NCBI GenBank assembly: GCA_041398845.1
Contig: JAWKTZ010000006.1
Span: 806,001-870,000 of the forward strand
DNA: 64,000 bases
Direction of reading: 5' to 3'
DNA from: Fuerstiella sp041398845
GTDB taxonomy: Bacteria > Planctomycetota > Planctomycetia > Planctomycetales > Planctomycetaceae
This document shows, piece after piece, positions 8,179 through 16,797 of this stretch; the stretch's first letter is position 1, and each line of letters begins with the position of its first letter. A program made the translations under genes and the position numbers. The notes beneath the pieces were generated by a model. The model made no database searches. It saw only the letters and a program-made list of their open reading frames with translations, and had not been told where the DNA came from.

Positions 8179-9138
8179 TCAGTTCGTGTCAGTGCGTGAC
8201 TGCGTCACGCGCTGACCGCTCAAACGCTGCATCACCACAGCGACTTCGGATAGATCGTCGGACTGTAGTGCAGGAGTCACCTGAATGTCCCACTGACCGC
8301 CAGCCGAAAATTCAGCTCGGGTCACAGTGCCGTAATACAGGCGAGGTCCGTGGACGCCGTCAAGATCTGCAGAAAACACTTCGTCACCAACGGCGACCGC
8401 AGCCGTATACGGAATGCCGGTGACCCGACAGGTGTCGCCTCCAGTTCCTTCCAGCAGTCCTTTGGCTCCGAAGGAGGCTGCTTCCGGAGCCATTTTGACA
8501 ATCTGCACGGCGGCGGAAAAATCCGTGTCGGTCACGGGCTGCACCAGAGCCACCCACTGCGACACCTGAGCAATTCGTCCCACGACAGCGGTCCCGTGCG
8601 CCACCTTCTGGTCGGCCGCCACGCCGTGATCCCGGCCCTTATCCACCACCAGACCGGAACCGTTGACCACAAGCTGAGACCTTTGCAGCCCCTGTGTTTT
8701 TCCGGCGTCGATAAACGCAGCCGTTAATGAATCAGGAAGCCCGTCGCGACTCAACACCCGAGCCTGAACCGCCACGAAATCCACAAGGTCGTGCCCGGTC
8801 ACGGTGGCAACGGACGAAAACTGTCGTGCCAAACGCAGCTCGTTGTGCAGGCGAGCATTCTGAATCAGCAGTTGCCGGCGCTGGAGTTCATTCTGCAATA
8901 ACGCATTCTGCAGTTCGGCAACTTCAGCCCCCGAAGGTGTGGCGACCTCGGCAAAACGACCGGCGTCGGGTGACGACCAGGCCGCCACCAACAGTCGTCC
9001 GGGGCTCAGCACATTGTGCAGCGTCATGCGAGCTGAAGTCAGCAGGTTGGCTCGATCCGCCAGCCAGACCGCTCCGAGCAGCACCAGCATGACACCGGTC
9101 CCGAGCCACAGACTGCGATGAGGTGTGTGAGTGCTCAT
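8179..9138 (-). CDS. mreC: Rod shape-determining protein MreC
   Basis: A 319-residue protein with one N-terminal membrane anchor (SLWLGTGVMLVLLGAVWLA), then a heptad-rich segment (LQNALLQNELQRRQLLIQNA) and a beta-rich periplasmic domain with GLVVDKGRDHGVAADQKV, the usual MreC signature. It scaffolds the cell-wall elongation complex with MreB. The start lies six bases after the mreB stop, so the two are co-transcribed with mreB first. No mreD or rodA/pbp2 homologue follows; the next gene is convergent. Confidence 0.92.
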   Translation of the reverse strand: MSTHTPHRSLWLGTGVMLVLLGAVWLADRANLLTSARMTLHNVLSPGRLLVAAWSSPDAGRFAEVATPSGAEVAELQNALLQNELQRRQLLIQNARLHNELRLARQFSSVATVTGHDLVDFVAVQARVLSRDGLPDSLTAAFIDAGKTQGLQRSQLVVNGSGLVVDKGRDHGVAADQKVAHGTAVVGRIAQVSQWVALVQPVTDTDFSAAVQIVKMAPEAASFGAKGLLEGTGGDTCRVTGIPYTAAVAVGDEVFSADLDGVHGPRLYYGTVTRAEFSAGGQWDIQVTPALQSDDLSEVAVVMQRLSGQRVTQSRTDTN

Positions 9139-9144
9139 AAAGAA

Positions 9145-10182
9145 TCAGGCCACGTTCAACCGATCCTGCCACTGTTCCAGGTGATCCAGACAGATCATGG
9201 CACCGCGAGTTACCGTGGTCAGAGGCGAATCCGCAATGCGAACGGGAATTCCCAGATGTTGATTCAAGTATCGGTCAATGCCGCGAAGCAGAGCGATGCC
9301 ACCGGTGAGCATCAGTCCCGTGTCAGCAAGGTCGGCAACAAGTTCCGGCTGGCAGCGTTCGATGGTGCTGCGAATGCAGTCCACAATTTCGGACAGTGGT
9401 TCATACAGCGCTTCGCGAACTTCTTCGCTGGTGATCATGGCTTTGCGAGGAATTCCGCTGGCGGTGTCCAGGCCGCTCACTTCGTGATTCAGTTCGTGGT
9501 CCAGGACAGCGGCACTGCCAATGGCGATCTTCAGCAGTTCGGCCGATTGTTCTCCGATGCGCAGCGAATACCGCCGCCGCAGATATTTGACGATGGCTGT
9601 GTCCATTTCGTCGCCGGCGGTGCGAATGGAACGACTGGCGACGATATCGCCGAGACTCATGACGGCCACTTCGGTGGTGCCTCCGCCGATATCACAGATC
9701 ATGCTGGCCAGCGGTTCAGAAACCGGCAACCCGGCTCCGATCCCCGCCGCTCGCGATTTTTCGATCAGCCAGATCTGCCCCGCGCCCGCTCGTTCAGCGC
9801 TGTTGATGACAGCACGCTTTTCAACGGCCGAGATACAGCCGGGCACGGCAATCACAACACGCGGTCTGATGCCAAAGCGGCGTCCTGTGGCTTTCTGCAG
9901 AAAATAGCGAAGCATCGCTTCGGTCAGTTCGAAATCACTGATGACACCATGAGCAATCGGCCGCACCGCTCGCACGCCTTCGGGGGTCCGCCCCAGCATC
10001 TGATGAGCCAGTTTGCCGACGGCGGAACCTTTGCCAACAACGCCGCGTTGTCCCTTTCCAACGGCCACCACAGACGGTTCGTCGACACGGATTCCCAGCC
10101 CGGGCAGACCGATCCGAGTGGACGAGGTCCCCAGATCAATCGCCAGATCGGCGGAAAACTGCTGTCGAATCCAGTTGAGCAT
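9145..10182 (-). CDS. mreB: Rod shape-determining protein MreB (divergent)
   Basis: A 345-residue actin-like ATPase. Phosphate-1 motif DLGTSS begins at residue 16 (usually DLGTAN), MLGRTPEGVRAVRP follows at 62-75, phosphate-2 DIGGGTTEVAVMSL is at 164-177, and the adenosine motif reads LTGGIALLRG where LTGGGALLRG is usual. The normal LIEEPMAAAIGAG segment is LIEKSRAAGIGAG around residue 140, so the conserved Glu-Pro pair is lost. The protein should polymerise under the membrane and direct wall elongation; the substitutions may change nucleotide turnover. It is the first clear gene of an mreB-mreC pair. Confidence 0.92.
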   Translation of the reverse strand: MLNWIRQQFSADLAIDLGTSSTRIGLPGLGIRVDEPSVVAVGKGQRGVVGKGSAVGKLAHQMLGRTPEGVRAVRPIAHGVISDFELTEAMLRYFLQKATGRRFGIRPRVVIAVPGCISAVEKRAVINSAERAGAGQIWLIEKSRAAGIGAGLPVSEPLASMICDIGGGTTEVAVMSLGDIVASRSIRTAGDEMDTAIVKYLRRRYSLRIGEQSAELLKIAIGSAAVLDHELNHEVSGLDTASGIPRKAMITSEEVREALYEPLSEIVDCIRSTIERCQPELVADLADTGLMLTGGIALLRGIDRYLNQHLGIPVRIADSPLTTVTRGAMICLDHLEQWQDRLNVA

Positions 10183-10188
10183 CCGTGC

Positions 10189-10335
10189 TCAGGCTTTCAG
10201 TTGAAGAATCGCATCGCGTGTATTTTGCTTCCGATCCATGCTGGCAATGCACCAACAGCCAGCGTCAGTAGTGTACGGGGCAAGGTCCAACCACGGCAAG
10301 ACCCACCTCAGATAACAACGAATGGCATTTCGCAC
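10189..10335 (-). CDS. Possible 48-residue ORF just upstream of mreB
   Basis: A GTG at 10335 opens a 48-codon frame that stops six bases before the mreB ATG. The peptide contains LRWVLPWLDLAPY and a Cys-Trp-Cys, and ends in DAILQLKA. The open frame continues upstream of the GTG to an in-frame stop near 10390, so it is not limited to the called start. The tight spacing to mreB is like that inside an operon. No Shine-Dalgarno sequence or homologue is recognised, and it could be chance or a gene remnant. Confidence 0.28.
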   Translation of the reverse strand: MRNAIRCYLRWVLPWLDLAPYTTDAGCWCIASMDRKQNTRDAILQLKA

Positions 10336-10640
10336 CGAAACAGCGGACTGGCATCCGCGATCTTTCAGAGGTGATCGATTTGCGTTGAGACTTCAGTGAC
10401 TGGCGACGATTTCAGACAGTCTGGATCATTGAAGAATGTGAGGCGTGCGTTGGACTGAGCGATCAGAGGAATTGCAGATCCGTTTTCTGAGAAAATGGTC
10501 GTCGTACGTCCGTTGTGCGAATTCCAGGAGTCGACACGTCTTCTCCATGAGATCGGCGGAAGAACGCGTCGTCGTAGCGGCAGCCGCCGGGATGGATAAT
10601 CAGACAGCCCACGAAGTCGGCCCTCGCCATGACCGCCGAA
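10336..10640. other. Intergenic stretch, no gene seen
   Basis: About 300 bases between the flippase stop and the candidate small ORF. It should hold the promoter for the leftward mreB-mreC pair. No strong promoter, hairpin or repeat was found by eye. Confidence 0.5.
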
Positions 10641-12062
10641 TCAGCTCCACTCACGACCTGAAGGGATGCGGCGATGCCGGATCAGAATCAGTGTGCTGAC
10701 GGGAATCGCGTATACCCATGCGATGCTGCTGTACGCGATGCTGAGACCAAACGGACCGGACGTCGAGCCGAAGTGCCAGATCGCCGCAGCAACCAACAGA
10801 CTTGACAGGACGCTGATCATAAGGAAAGGATCTTTCTTGAACAGGCGAACGTAACTCTGCTCGGCAATGGACACGTTCCAACCGACCATGCCCATTGCAA
10901 AAATCAGGATCGTGGACACGGCAACAAACCGGTCTGTCAGATCCAGCCCTGCGAGCATGGCACCGTAGAATGCCAGTAGAAATCCCCCCATTGCTCCCAA
11001 AAAAACGGCCTGCGAGAGCACCGTCGCTCTCAGCATTTCGGTTTCCAGTTGTTTGCGCTGCTGTGACGCCAGAAGAGATCCGAATCGGGGAAGCCGCGTC
11101 TGAATCCACGCGAGGCTTGCAGACTGAATCGTCGTCAGCAGTTGCCAGGTCAAACCGATCTGACCAGCGGCGACGTCACCGTGAAATCGGAACGTTACAG
11201 GAACAATGAACCATGTTGCAAAATAGCCACCCACGGACTGAATCGCCAGCCGCCACTGCAGAGGCCAGATTTCTTCTCGCCAGTTGATCCGGCCTTCATC
11301 CGGTGTCGCAGCTAGTCCATTGAGCAGCAATCGATATTCGCGAAACACAATCCGGCACTCGAAGCAGAGGCGCACGAGGTTGGAAACGACAAGTGTCCAG
11401 AGCCCGAAGCCCAAAGCGATGCTCATCCAGACGAAAATGCTTCCGGCAACGGATTGTGAAAGTCGCATGCGGTTCACAGCAATCACCTGATTGCACCCCT
11501 CAAGCAGTGCGATGCGCGGCAGCAGCACCATGGACACGGAATTCAAAGCAACGCAAACGACCCATGGAAGTGTCCATTGTTGATGCCAAATGCGGTTTAA
11601 GTCGAGACCGTCAGAGAGAAGATGGATTCCCAACGGAGTAATCAGCAACAGAAACCCACCGGCACACCAGGAATACCAGCGACATCCAAACCAATAAATC
11701 TCTGCCAGCCGCCCCCGAGACTGTTGCGGCCCGGAGATCTCACCATTGATCGCCACCAGATGAGCCGCTTCATGGCTGGCAAGCAGCACGATGATTCCGC
11801 TCAGGCCAAGATCCAGAAATCCCTGAATCGCAAGTAGGCTGACAATGGTGTAATAAAAGCCCTGGAGTTGCGGTGAAAAGAACTGCGTCATCAGGAACAC
11901 CGTTCCGGTCGCCGCGATCAGTTGCCAGAGTCGCGCGGTGACCGAGAAGGCGACAGCTCGATCGAGACCAATGGTTCGAGCGATTGCCACAACGGCGATG
12001 GGAATTCGTTTTTGACTCTCCAATGTCAACCTCAGAGCTTCTACGCGGCATTCAACAGTCAT
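10641..12062 (-). CDS. Polysaccharide flippase (Wzx-like), cluster A
   Basis: A 473-residue, largely hydrophobic protein with about 12-14 membrane segments. The N-terminal pattern (FFSPQLQGFYYTIVSLLAIQ followed by LDLGLSGIIV) matches Wzx/MATE-like lipid-linked oligosaccharide flippases. It would move undecaprenyl-linked glycan units across the inner membrane. ATG 12062 is preferred; a TTG at 12071 would add three residues. It is the last gene of a leftward cluster, 99 bases after the GT4 gene. A second, distinct flippase is encoded at 43130-44557. Confidence 0.85.
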   Translation of the reverse strand: MTVECRVEALRLTLESQKRIPIAVVAIARTIGLDRAVAFSVTARLWQLIAATGTVFLMTQFFSPQLQGFYYTIVSLLAIQGFLDLGLSGIIVLLASHEAAHLVAINGEISGPQQSRGRLAEIYWFGCRWYSWCAGGFLLLITPLGIHLLSDGLDLNRIWHQQWTLPWVVCVALNSVSMVLLPRIALLEGCNQVIAVNRMRLSQSVAGSIFVWMSIALGFGLWTLVVSNLVRLCFECRIVFREYRLLLNGLAATPDEGRINWREEIWPLQWRLAIQSVGGYFATWFIVPVTFRFHGDVAAGQIGLTWQLLTTIQSASLAWIQTRLPRFGSLLASQQRKQLETEMLRATVLSQAVFLGAMGGFLLAFYGAMLAGLDLTDRFVAVSTILIFAMGMVGWNVSIAEQSYVRLFKKDPFLMISVLSSLLVAAAIWHFGSTSGPFGLSIAYSSIAWVYAIPVSTLILIRHRRIPSGREWS

Positions 12063-12161
12063 TACCTGCAAGGCATACGGTGCAGGGCCGGAGCAACGGG
12101 AAAAAAACCGGAAATTTCAGGAAAAACAACGCACTCATACCGCGGACCGCCATCTCGCAGA

Positions 12162-13469
12162 TCACCTGATTGTGCAATCTGAGGACGTCGACAGCGTCTT
12201 AAGGATGCTCAGCATTCGTTCTCGAGTACTGGTTGCGGAATGGTACTTCGTCAAGTACGACCGGCCGTTCAAACCGAGTCGCCGGCATTCGGAACTGTCA
12301 GTCCAGAGATCGTTCACGGCCGAAACCAGCTTCTCGAAATCGCTGTGGCAGACAATGCCTGTTTCGTGGCTCTCGATAAATCCGGGATCAGCTTCCAAAG
12401 TGACAACCGGTGTCCCGGAGGCTGCTGCCTGAAGAAAGACGTTGGGAAATCCTTCGAATTCGGCGCTGCCGGTGCTGATAAACAGGCACGAACGTTCGAA
12501 ATAGTGCGGCATTTCATCAAACGGAATGCGTTCGACAATCACGACGTTGGATGGACACTGACCGTGAACATCCACCGCAACCGATTCGTCATGTGTATTC
12601 ATCACCATGACAAATCGGACGTCAGGACATTTCCGAGCAAGCCGCAGCAGAATTTGGGGACGCTTGTGGTGCCGATCGGAACGACCGATCCACAAAGCAA
12701 ACCGGTCCGGAATGGTCGGAGGCATTGAATCGGCACGTTTGGCTTTCTGCATCCAGTCGTCATGGTCAAATGGGTTGGGGAATTGCAGCGACTCTCTTTT
12801 GAAGGAACGTGCCAGCCGGTCCATCTGGACATCCGTCTGACACGCAATCAGATCAGCATTGTAAATGGCCTCTGCGCAACGGCTTCCAGCGTCGCCATGC
12901 TGGTTAACAAAGCCAGGTACCCACACATAGCGTTCATCGACATCGGCGTCGGACACAATAAATAACAGAGTGCGGGAGTTCGCCCGCTTCGCCGCGTCGA
13001 ACACTTGAGCCGTCCGGTTGCTGACTCCCATGCAGCAGTACACATCGCAGTCGACAGACTCAGTCAGCCATGAAAAGTCGTCGATGGTTTTCGTTCTTCT
13101 TGAAAAAAAGCGAGCAAGGAACAGCACCGGAATTTGCCAGAGCAGATTCCGGTGCCATTTATGAATCAGAATCCACGGAAATGTCCGCAGCACGGTCGCG
13201 TGTTCTGAGACAAATCGCCGAATTCGAAACAGGCGATCCACCTTGACGACGACCGAAAATGGTTCCGGATTCTGCTTTCGGCGCACTCGTGAATCTCGAA
13301 TGACAACGACCACTCTCACGTCTGGCACGACGCTCAACGCACGTGCCATCAGCAGCACCTGTGTCTCCGCACCGCCTATACATCCAGGAGCATCGGGGCG
13401 AATTAAGGAAACAGCATCGAAAGATACAAAACAAAGCGAAGAAGTTTCGGCTGGCATTGGATCAGGCAT
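12162..13469 (-). CDS. Glycosyltransferase family 4 (GT-B fold), cluster A
   Basis: A 435-residue protein. The N-terminal domain has the GT4 acceptor loop CIGGAETQVLLMARAL. The C-terminal nucleotide-sugar domain shows ALWIGRSDRHHKRP, then IPFDEMPHYFERSCLFIST and EFEGFPNVFLQAAASGTPVV. In the last motif the second Glu of the usual EX7E pair is replaced by Gln. It should add a sugar to a lipid-linked chain. The frame is open to 13637, but that would overlap the GT2 gene; ATG 13469 leaves a 44-base gap and starts the protein close to the beta-strand LCFVSFDAV. Confidence 0.88.
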   Translation of the reverse strand: MPDPMPAETSSLCFVSFDAVSLIRPDAPGCIGGAETQVLLMARALSVVPDVRVVVVIRDSRVRRKQNPEPFSVVVKVDRLFRIRRFVSEHATVLRTFPWILIHKWHRNLLWQIPVLFLARFFSRRTKTIDDFSWLTESVDCDVYCCMGVSNRTAQVFDAAKRANSRTLLFIVSDADVDERYVWVPGFVNQHGDAGSRCAEAIYNADLIACQTDVQMDRLARSFKRESLQFPNPFDHDDWMQKAKRADSMPPTIPDRFALWIGRSDRHHKRPQILLRLARKCPDVRFVMVMNTHDESVAVDVHGQCPSNVVIVERIPFDEMPHYFERSCLFISTGSAEFEGFPNVFLQAAASGTPVVTLEADPGFIESHETGIVCHSDFEKLVSAVNDLWTDSSECRRLGLNGRSYLTKYHSATSTRERMLSILKTLSTSSDCTIR

Positions 13470-13513
13470 GATCACAGTGATCAGGACACGAGATAAGATC
13501 AGGAGAGCAGAAG

Positions 13514-14518
13514 TCAGCTCTCCGAAGAACACAATGAAATGTAAATCCGTTTGACGACCCAGACCGCAAAAGCATACGGCCAGCGTGTCGCAAAGGCGAT
13601 GCCCATCCGCAGATCCGTTTGCAGCAGCTTTCGACAAAACGACGGATGGCGCAGGATTGAGCCTGAAAATCGGCCGGCACGCATTGCCTGCAACCAGGAA
13701 ACGGCAACTCGCTCGGCCCCCTGTTGCACGAGCTCACGTTCGATCGACAACCTGTCCCGAATTCGCGACTGCACGATCAGGCTTTCCAGTTCGAGTGTTC
13801 CGCAGTTCGCTGTATCCTGCCGACGTGTGACCCGGTGAATTCGCGTCTGGCTAAGAGCCCTGGCCACATAATGCACATCACTGATCAGCAGCATTTTAGA
13901 CCATTGCAGCCAGTCGCCCGTGAGCTTCAAGCCAGCATCCGCCTGACCGACCTCCTCGTAGATCTTCCTTCGAAAAACCACGGCGCTGGCGCTGACGATT
14001 GTATTGTTCAAGTACAGCAGATTGGCAACGGCCGCAGGTCCATTCATCTGAAAATCATGAGTCCAGCGATCATCAGAGGCACCCGCTGTACTTTCCATCA
14101 GCGAGTGCCCTCCCTCATCAATCCGAGTAGACCGACAGAAGGCGAGTCCGACGGTTTGATTATGCTCTAATACACTGGAAAGCACTTTCAGAAACTCGGG
14201 ATCTGCGACATCGTCCGATTCGGCAATCCAGATCAGTTCGCCTCGAGCTTCCTGAATTCCTCGATTCCACTGAACGAAGGGACTTCCGGAATTGCGTGAA
14301 TTCTGAATCAATCGGGTGTGCGGACGGTCTGCAAACGCTCTTAAGAAGTCACCGCTTCCATCCACTGACGCATCGTCGAGCAGAATCAGTTCAAAGTCCT
14401 GGCGAGTTTGGTTCAAGATGCTCCTCATGCGGTCCGGGAGATACCTCCGATGGTTAAACGACGGCATGATCACCGAAATTGGATACATCGACGTCATTCT
14501 TGATACCGTTGCAATCAT
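13514..14518 (-). CDS. Glycosyltransferase family 2, cluster A
   Basis: A 334-residue GT-A enzyme. It opens with YPISVIMPSFNHRRYLPD, has LILLDDASVDGS for nucleotide binding and IWIAESDDVADPEFL as the metal-binding DxD region. The C-terminal part has no membrane helix. It probably transfers a sugar from a nucleotide donor to the growing glycan in the cytoplasm. ATG 14518 is used; ATG codons nine and six residues before Tyr12 are possible alternatives. It lies 50 bases after the methyltransferase gene and 44 before the GT4 gene. Confidence 0.9.
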   Translation of the reverse strand: MIATVSRMTSMYPISVIMPSFNHRRYLPDRMRSILNQTRQDFELILLDDASVDGSGDFLRAFADRPHTRLIQNSRNSGSPFVQWNRGIQEARGELIWIAESDDVADPEFLKVLSSVLEHNQTVGLAFCRSTRIDEGGHSLMESTAGASDDRWTHDFQMNGPAAVANLLYLNNTIVSASAVVFRRKIYEEVGQADAGLKLTGDWLQWSKMLLISDVHYVARALSQTRIHRVTRRQDTANCGTLELESLIVQSRIRDRLSIERELVQQGAERVAVSWLQAMRAGRFSGSILRHPSFCRKLLQTDLRMGIAFATRWPYAFAVWVVKRIYISLCSSES

Positions 14519-14568
14519 TGAGGAGGGCGGGAGTTGTTCCGCCTCGGTCAGTCAGGCGTCCGGTTACG

Positions 14569-15609
14569 TCAACCAGTCGAAGCGGACAGCTCAAGCGGAA
14601 AATCCGACTGAGGGGTCAGAAAGAACGCCGCGCGCCCCGCCCATCCGGGAATGAGATGCGAGCGACTTAAACAGTCAAAATCTGCCAGCTCTGTCTCGCT
14701 GAATACAGAGCTCAGGTCACGATGACCTTTCCGTTCGCTGTCATAGAGACTGAGGTTGCGGCGATAGAGTTCGCTGGCTGCGTAGGAGAATGGTTCTGAT
14801 TCGTACTGGATGTGCTGAATCGAAAATGCGGCAGCTTCCGCTGCGATTTTCAAACTCAGTTCTGAATGCAGCAGGAAATGCCGCGGCGCGTCGATTTCCA
14901 CCCAGTTCGTGCCATACATGCGCCACGGACCTCGAGAAACAATCGGCAGGCGAACCAGACACACGCCGCAGGGAGCCAGCAGCCTGCGGACCTGGGACAG
15001 GACCCCAACCTGGTCCGGCATGTGCTCCAGGGAATGGTGCAGCATGATGAAGTCGTACTCCTGCCCGAACAAATGTGACAGCGGTGCGGCGTGGATCGGG
15101 AATGGCCCCGAAACCATGTCGGCAGGAAGATAAGGGTCAATTCCCGTGAGATTGGTAAAACCCAGTTCGTGGAGCCGTGACAAATGCCAGCCGTCACCAC
15201 ATCCGATATCAAGAATTCTGGCACGATGAGACCGCACTGACGTGTGCTTGAGCCATCGTCTATAGTCGGCAGCGTCCTGGTTGGGAAAGCGACGTGTGAC
15301 CATGGCAGCCAGACCGCTGCGTCCCAGACACTGAGCACGATCTCTTAGATGCTTCAACCAGCGGCGAAGTCGACCTGGCGATTCCTTCCCCGAACAATTG
15401 TCATGGTAAGCATAGTATTTGTCCGCCGGGTAAAATGACGCCATGTCTGCTGGCGGCGTTTGAAGACTCAGAGAGAAACAGAAATCACATTCGAAGTAAA
15501 CGAACTCCTCGTGGGTTCCGAACATCATTTCGCGAACGTCATGAAGCCCCCCCTTTGAGGATTTACAAATCGGGCATAACGCTTCTTCGTCCATCCCGTT
15601 GACGCTCAC
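14569..15609 (-). CDS. Zinc-ribbon class I SAM-dependent methyltransferase, cluster A
   Basis: A 346-residue protein. An N-terminal zinc ribbon is indicated by CPIC near residue 12 and CDFC near residue 41. The SAM-binding domain follows, with ILDIGCGDGWHL and the later DFIMLHHSLEHMPD that is typical of Methyltransf_11/23 enzymes. It likely methylates a sugar or lipid-linked intermediate of the polysaccharide. The start is a GTG whose last bases form the TGA of the upstream TylF-type gene (overlap of four). A protein of the same architecture is encoded at 37853 in cluster B. Confidence 0.88.
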   Translation of the reverse strand: MSVNGMDEEALCPICKSSKGGLHDVREMMFGTHEEFVYFECDFCFSLSLQTPPADMASFYPADKYYAYHDNCSGKESPGRLRRWLKHLRDRAQCLGRSGLAAMVTRRFPNQDAADYRRWLKHTSVRSHRARILDIGCGDGWHLSRLHELGFTNLTGIDPYLPADMVSGPFPIHAAPLSHLFGQEYDFIMLHHSLEHMPDQVGVLSQVRRLLAPCGVCLVRLPIVSRGPWRMYGTNWVEIDAPRHFLLHSELSLKIAAEAAAFSIQHIQYESEPFSYAASELYRRNLSLYDSERKGHRDLSSVFSETELADFDCLSRSHLIPGWAGRAAFFLTPQSDFPLELSASTG

Positions 15610-16439
15610 GATGCGACTGCTTTTTGCCAGTAAACCCCGCCCCAGTCGATGGTGACAATCTCTTCGTCAATTCGGTGATTCGTCCGATAATCGTGGACGG
15701 CTTCCCGACAGGCTTTGACGGCACCGTAGTCGTCGACAATCAGGAAACCTCCTGGTGAAAGTTTGGGGTACAGGTGCCTGAGACCATCCATGGTGGATTC
15801 GTACATATCGCCGTCCAGTCGCAGAATGGCCAGCTCTTTGATGGGTGCCAGCGGCAGCGTATCTTTGAACCAGCCTTTCAGGAAGCAGACTTGTTCGTCC
15901 AGAAGGCCGTATTTCCGGAAGTTCTCCTGAACGGTTTCCAGACTGATGGCCAGTTCCCGAAAGGTGTGGTGCTGGTCGCCTTTGTCTTTGGGGTACTCGT
16001 GTTCGTTAGGCGCAGGCAGCCCTGCAAAAGAATCGGCTGCCCAGACTTTTCTTGATGTGTTTCCCCAGGCTTTCAACATGCCCCGCATGAAGATAGTGGC
16101 CCCCCCTCGCCAGACTCCCGCTTCCAGAAAATCGCCGGGGACATTTTCTTCCAGGACCGTCTGGATGCAGTTCTGCAGATTGTCCAATCGGTTCTGCCCG
16201 ATCATGGTGTGAGCCATCGGTGACCAGTCGGTGCCATTTCGCCGCTTTTCCCAGTCGTATTCGTACGGAACCACAACCTTCGCACCGGATCGGTTCAGCA
16301 GAGGTTTAAGCACCGATCGGAACAGGAGCCTCTTATACCTTCGGGAAGGAACGAACTCGCATACTTCGTAATCTGAGTAAATCGTGTTCATGAGGCAGCG
16401 CTTCAGCAGATCCAGATACAGGCTTCCTGCTTCGTCCAA
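15606..16439 (-). CDS. TylF/MycF-type O-methyltransferase, cluster A
   Basis: A 277-residue protein of the macrocin O-methyltransferase family. Visible motifs are GDFLEAGVWRGGATIFMRG at about 102-120 (SAM binding), AADSFAGLP, LRLDGDMYEST (metal-coordinating Asp residues) and FLIVDDYGAVKACREAV. Family members methylate sugar hydroxyls with a divalent metal. It is the first gene of leftward cluster A and overlaps the next gene by four bases, so translation is probably coupled. Upstream lies a 358-bp divergent gap. Confidence 0.9.
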   Translation of the reverse strand: MDEAGSLYLDLLKRCLMNTIYSDYEVCEFVPSRRYKRLLFRSVLKPLLNRSGAKVVVPYEYDWEKRRNGTDWSPMAHTMIGQNRLDNLQNCIQTVLEENVPGDFLEAGVWRGGATIFMRGMLKAWGNTSRKVWAADSFAGLPAPNEHEYPKDKGDQHHTFRELAISLETVQENFRKYGLLDEQVCFLKGWFKDTLPLAPIKELAILRLDGDMYESTMDGLRHLYPKLSPGGFLIVDDYGAVKACREAVHDYRTNHRIDEEIVTIDWGGVYWQKAVAS

Positions 16440-16797
16440 AATATTGCCTCACCAAAGGGGGTCGTTCGTCTGTCCAGAGATCAAATGCGAGGCCCAACCG
16501 GCCTGGAATCCCGAAAGTCGATTCACGACTTTGACTGCCGAAGCCTGGGGTGTCAATATACGCACGGCCCCAGACCGCATTCACTTTTCATCCTACCAGT
16601 CCGACTTGCGAAGGAGCAACTGCCGCAGATTTGTTTCAGGCTTTTTTCCGCCGAAAACAAGTCTTCTCAAGCATCTTGGGGTACAATCGCGGAAAGGACG
16701 TGGATATATCTGACGCAAATCTGCTCGAATTGGACATTGAGTGATCAGGGTCCTCCGAAACCTTGACGATGCGGACGCGCGAACTGAAAGAAGCAGC
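16440..16797. other. Divergent intergenic region between cluster A and the toroid gene
   Basis: Promoters for both directions should lie here. An inverted repeat AAAGTCG-N5-CGACTTT is at 16514-16532 and could be an operator or a small hairpin. TACAAT at 16682 and TATATC at 16703 could serve as -10 boxes for the rightward gene, but no convincing -35 box is at the right distance. No coding frame is supported. Confidence 0.4.

Noticed and set aside
9118..10374. 418-residue rightward ORF
   Set aside because: Antisense to mreB, which has unmistakable actin-fold motifs.
10463..10654. 63-residue leftward ORF after the flippase
   Set aside because: It starts at a GTG inside the flippase stop region but has no ribosome site of note and no recognisable sequence.
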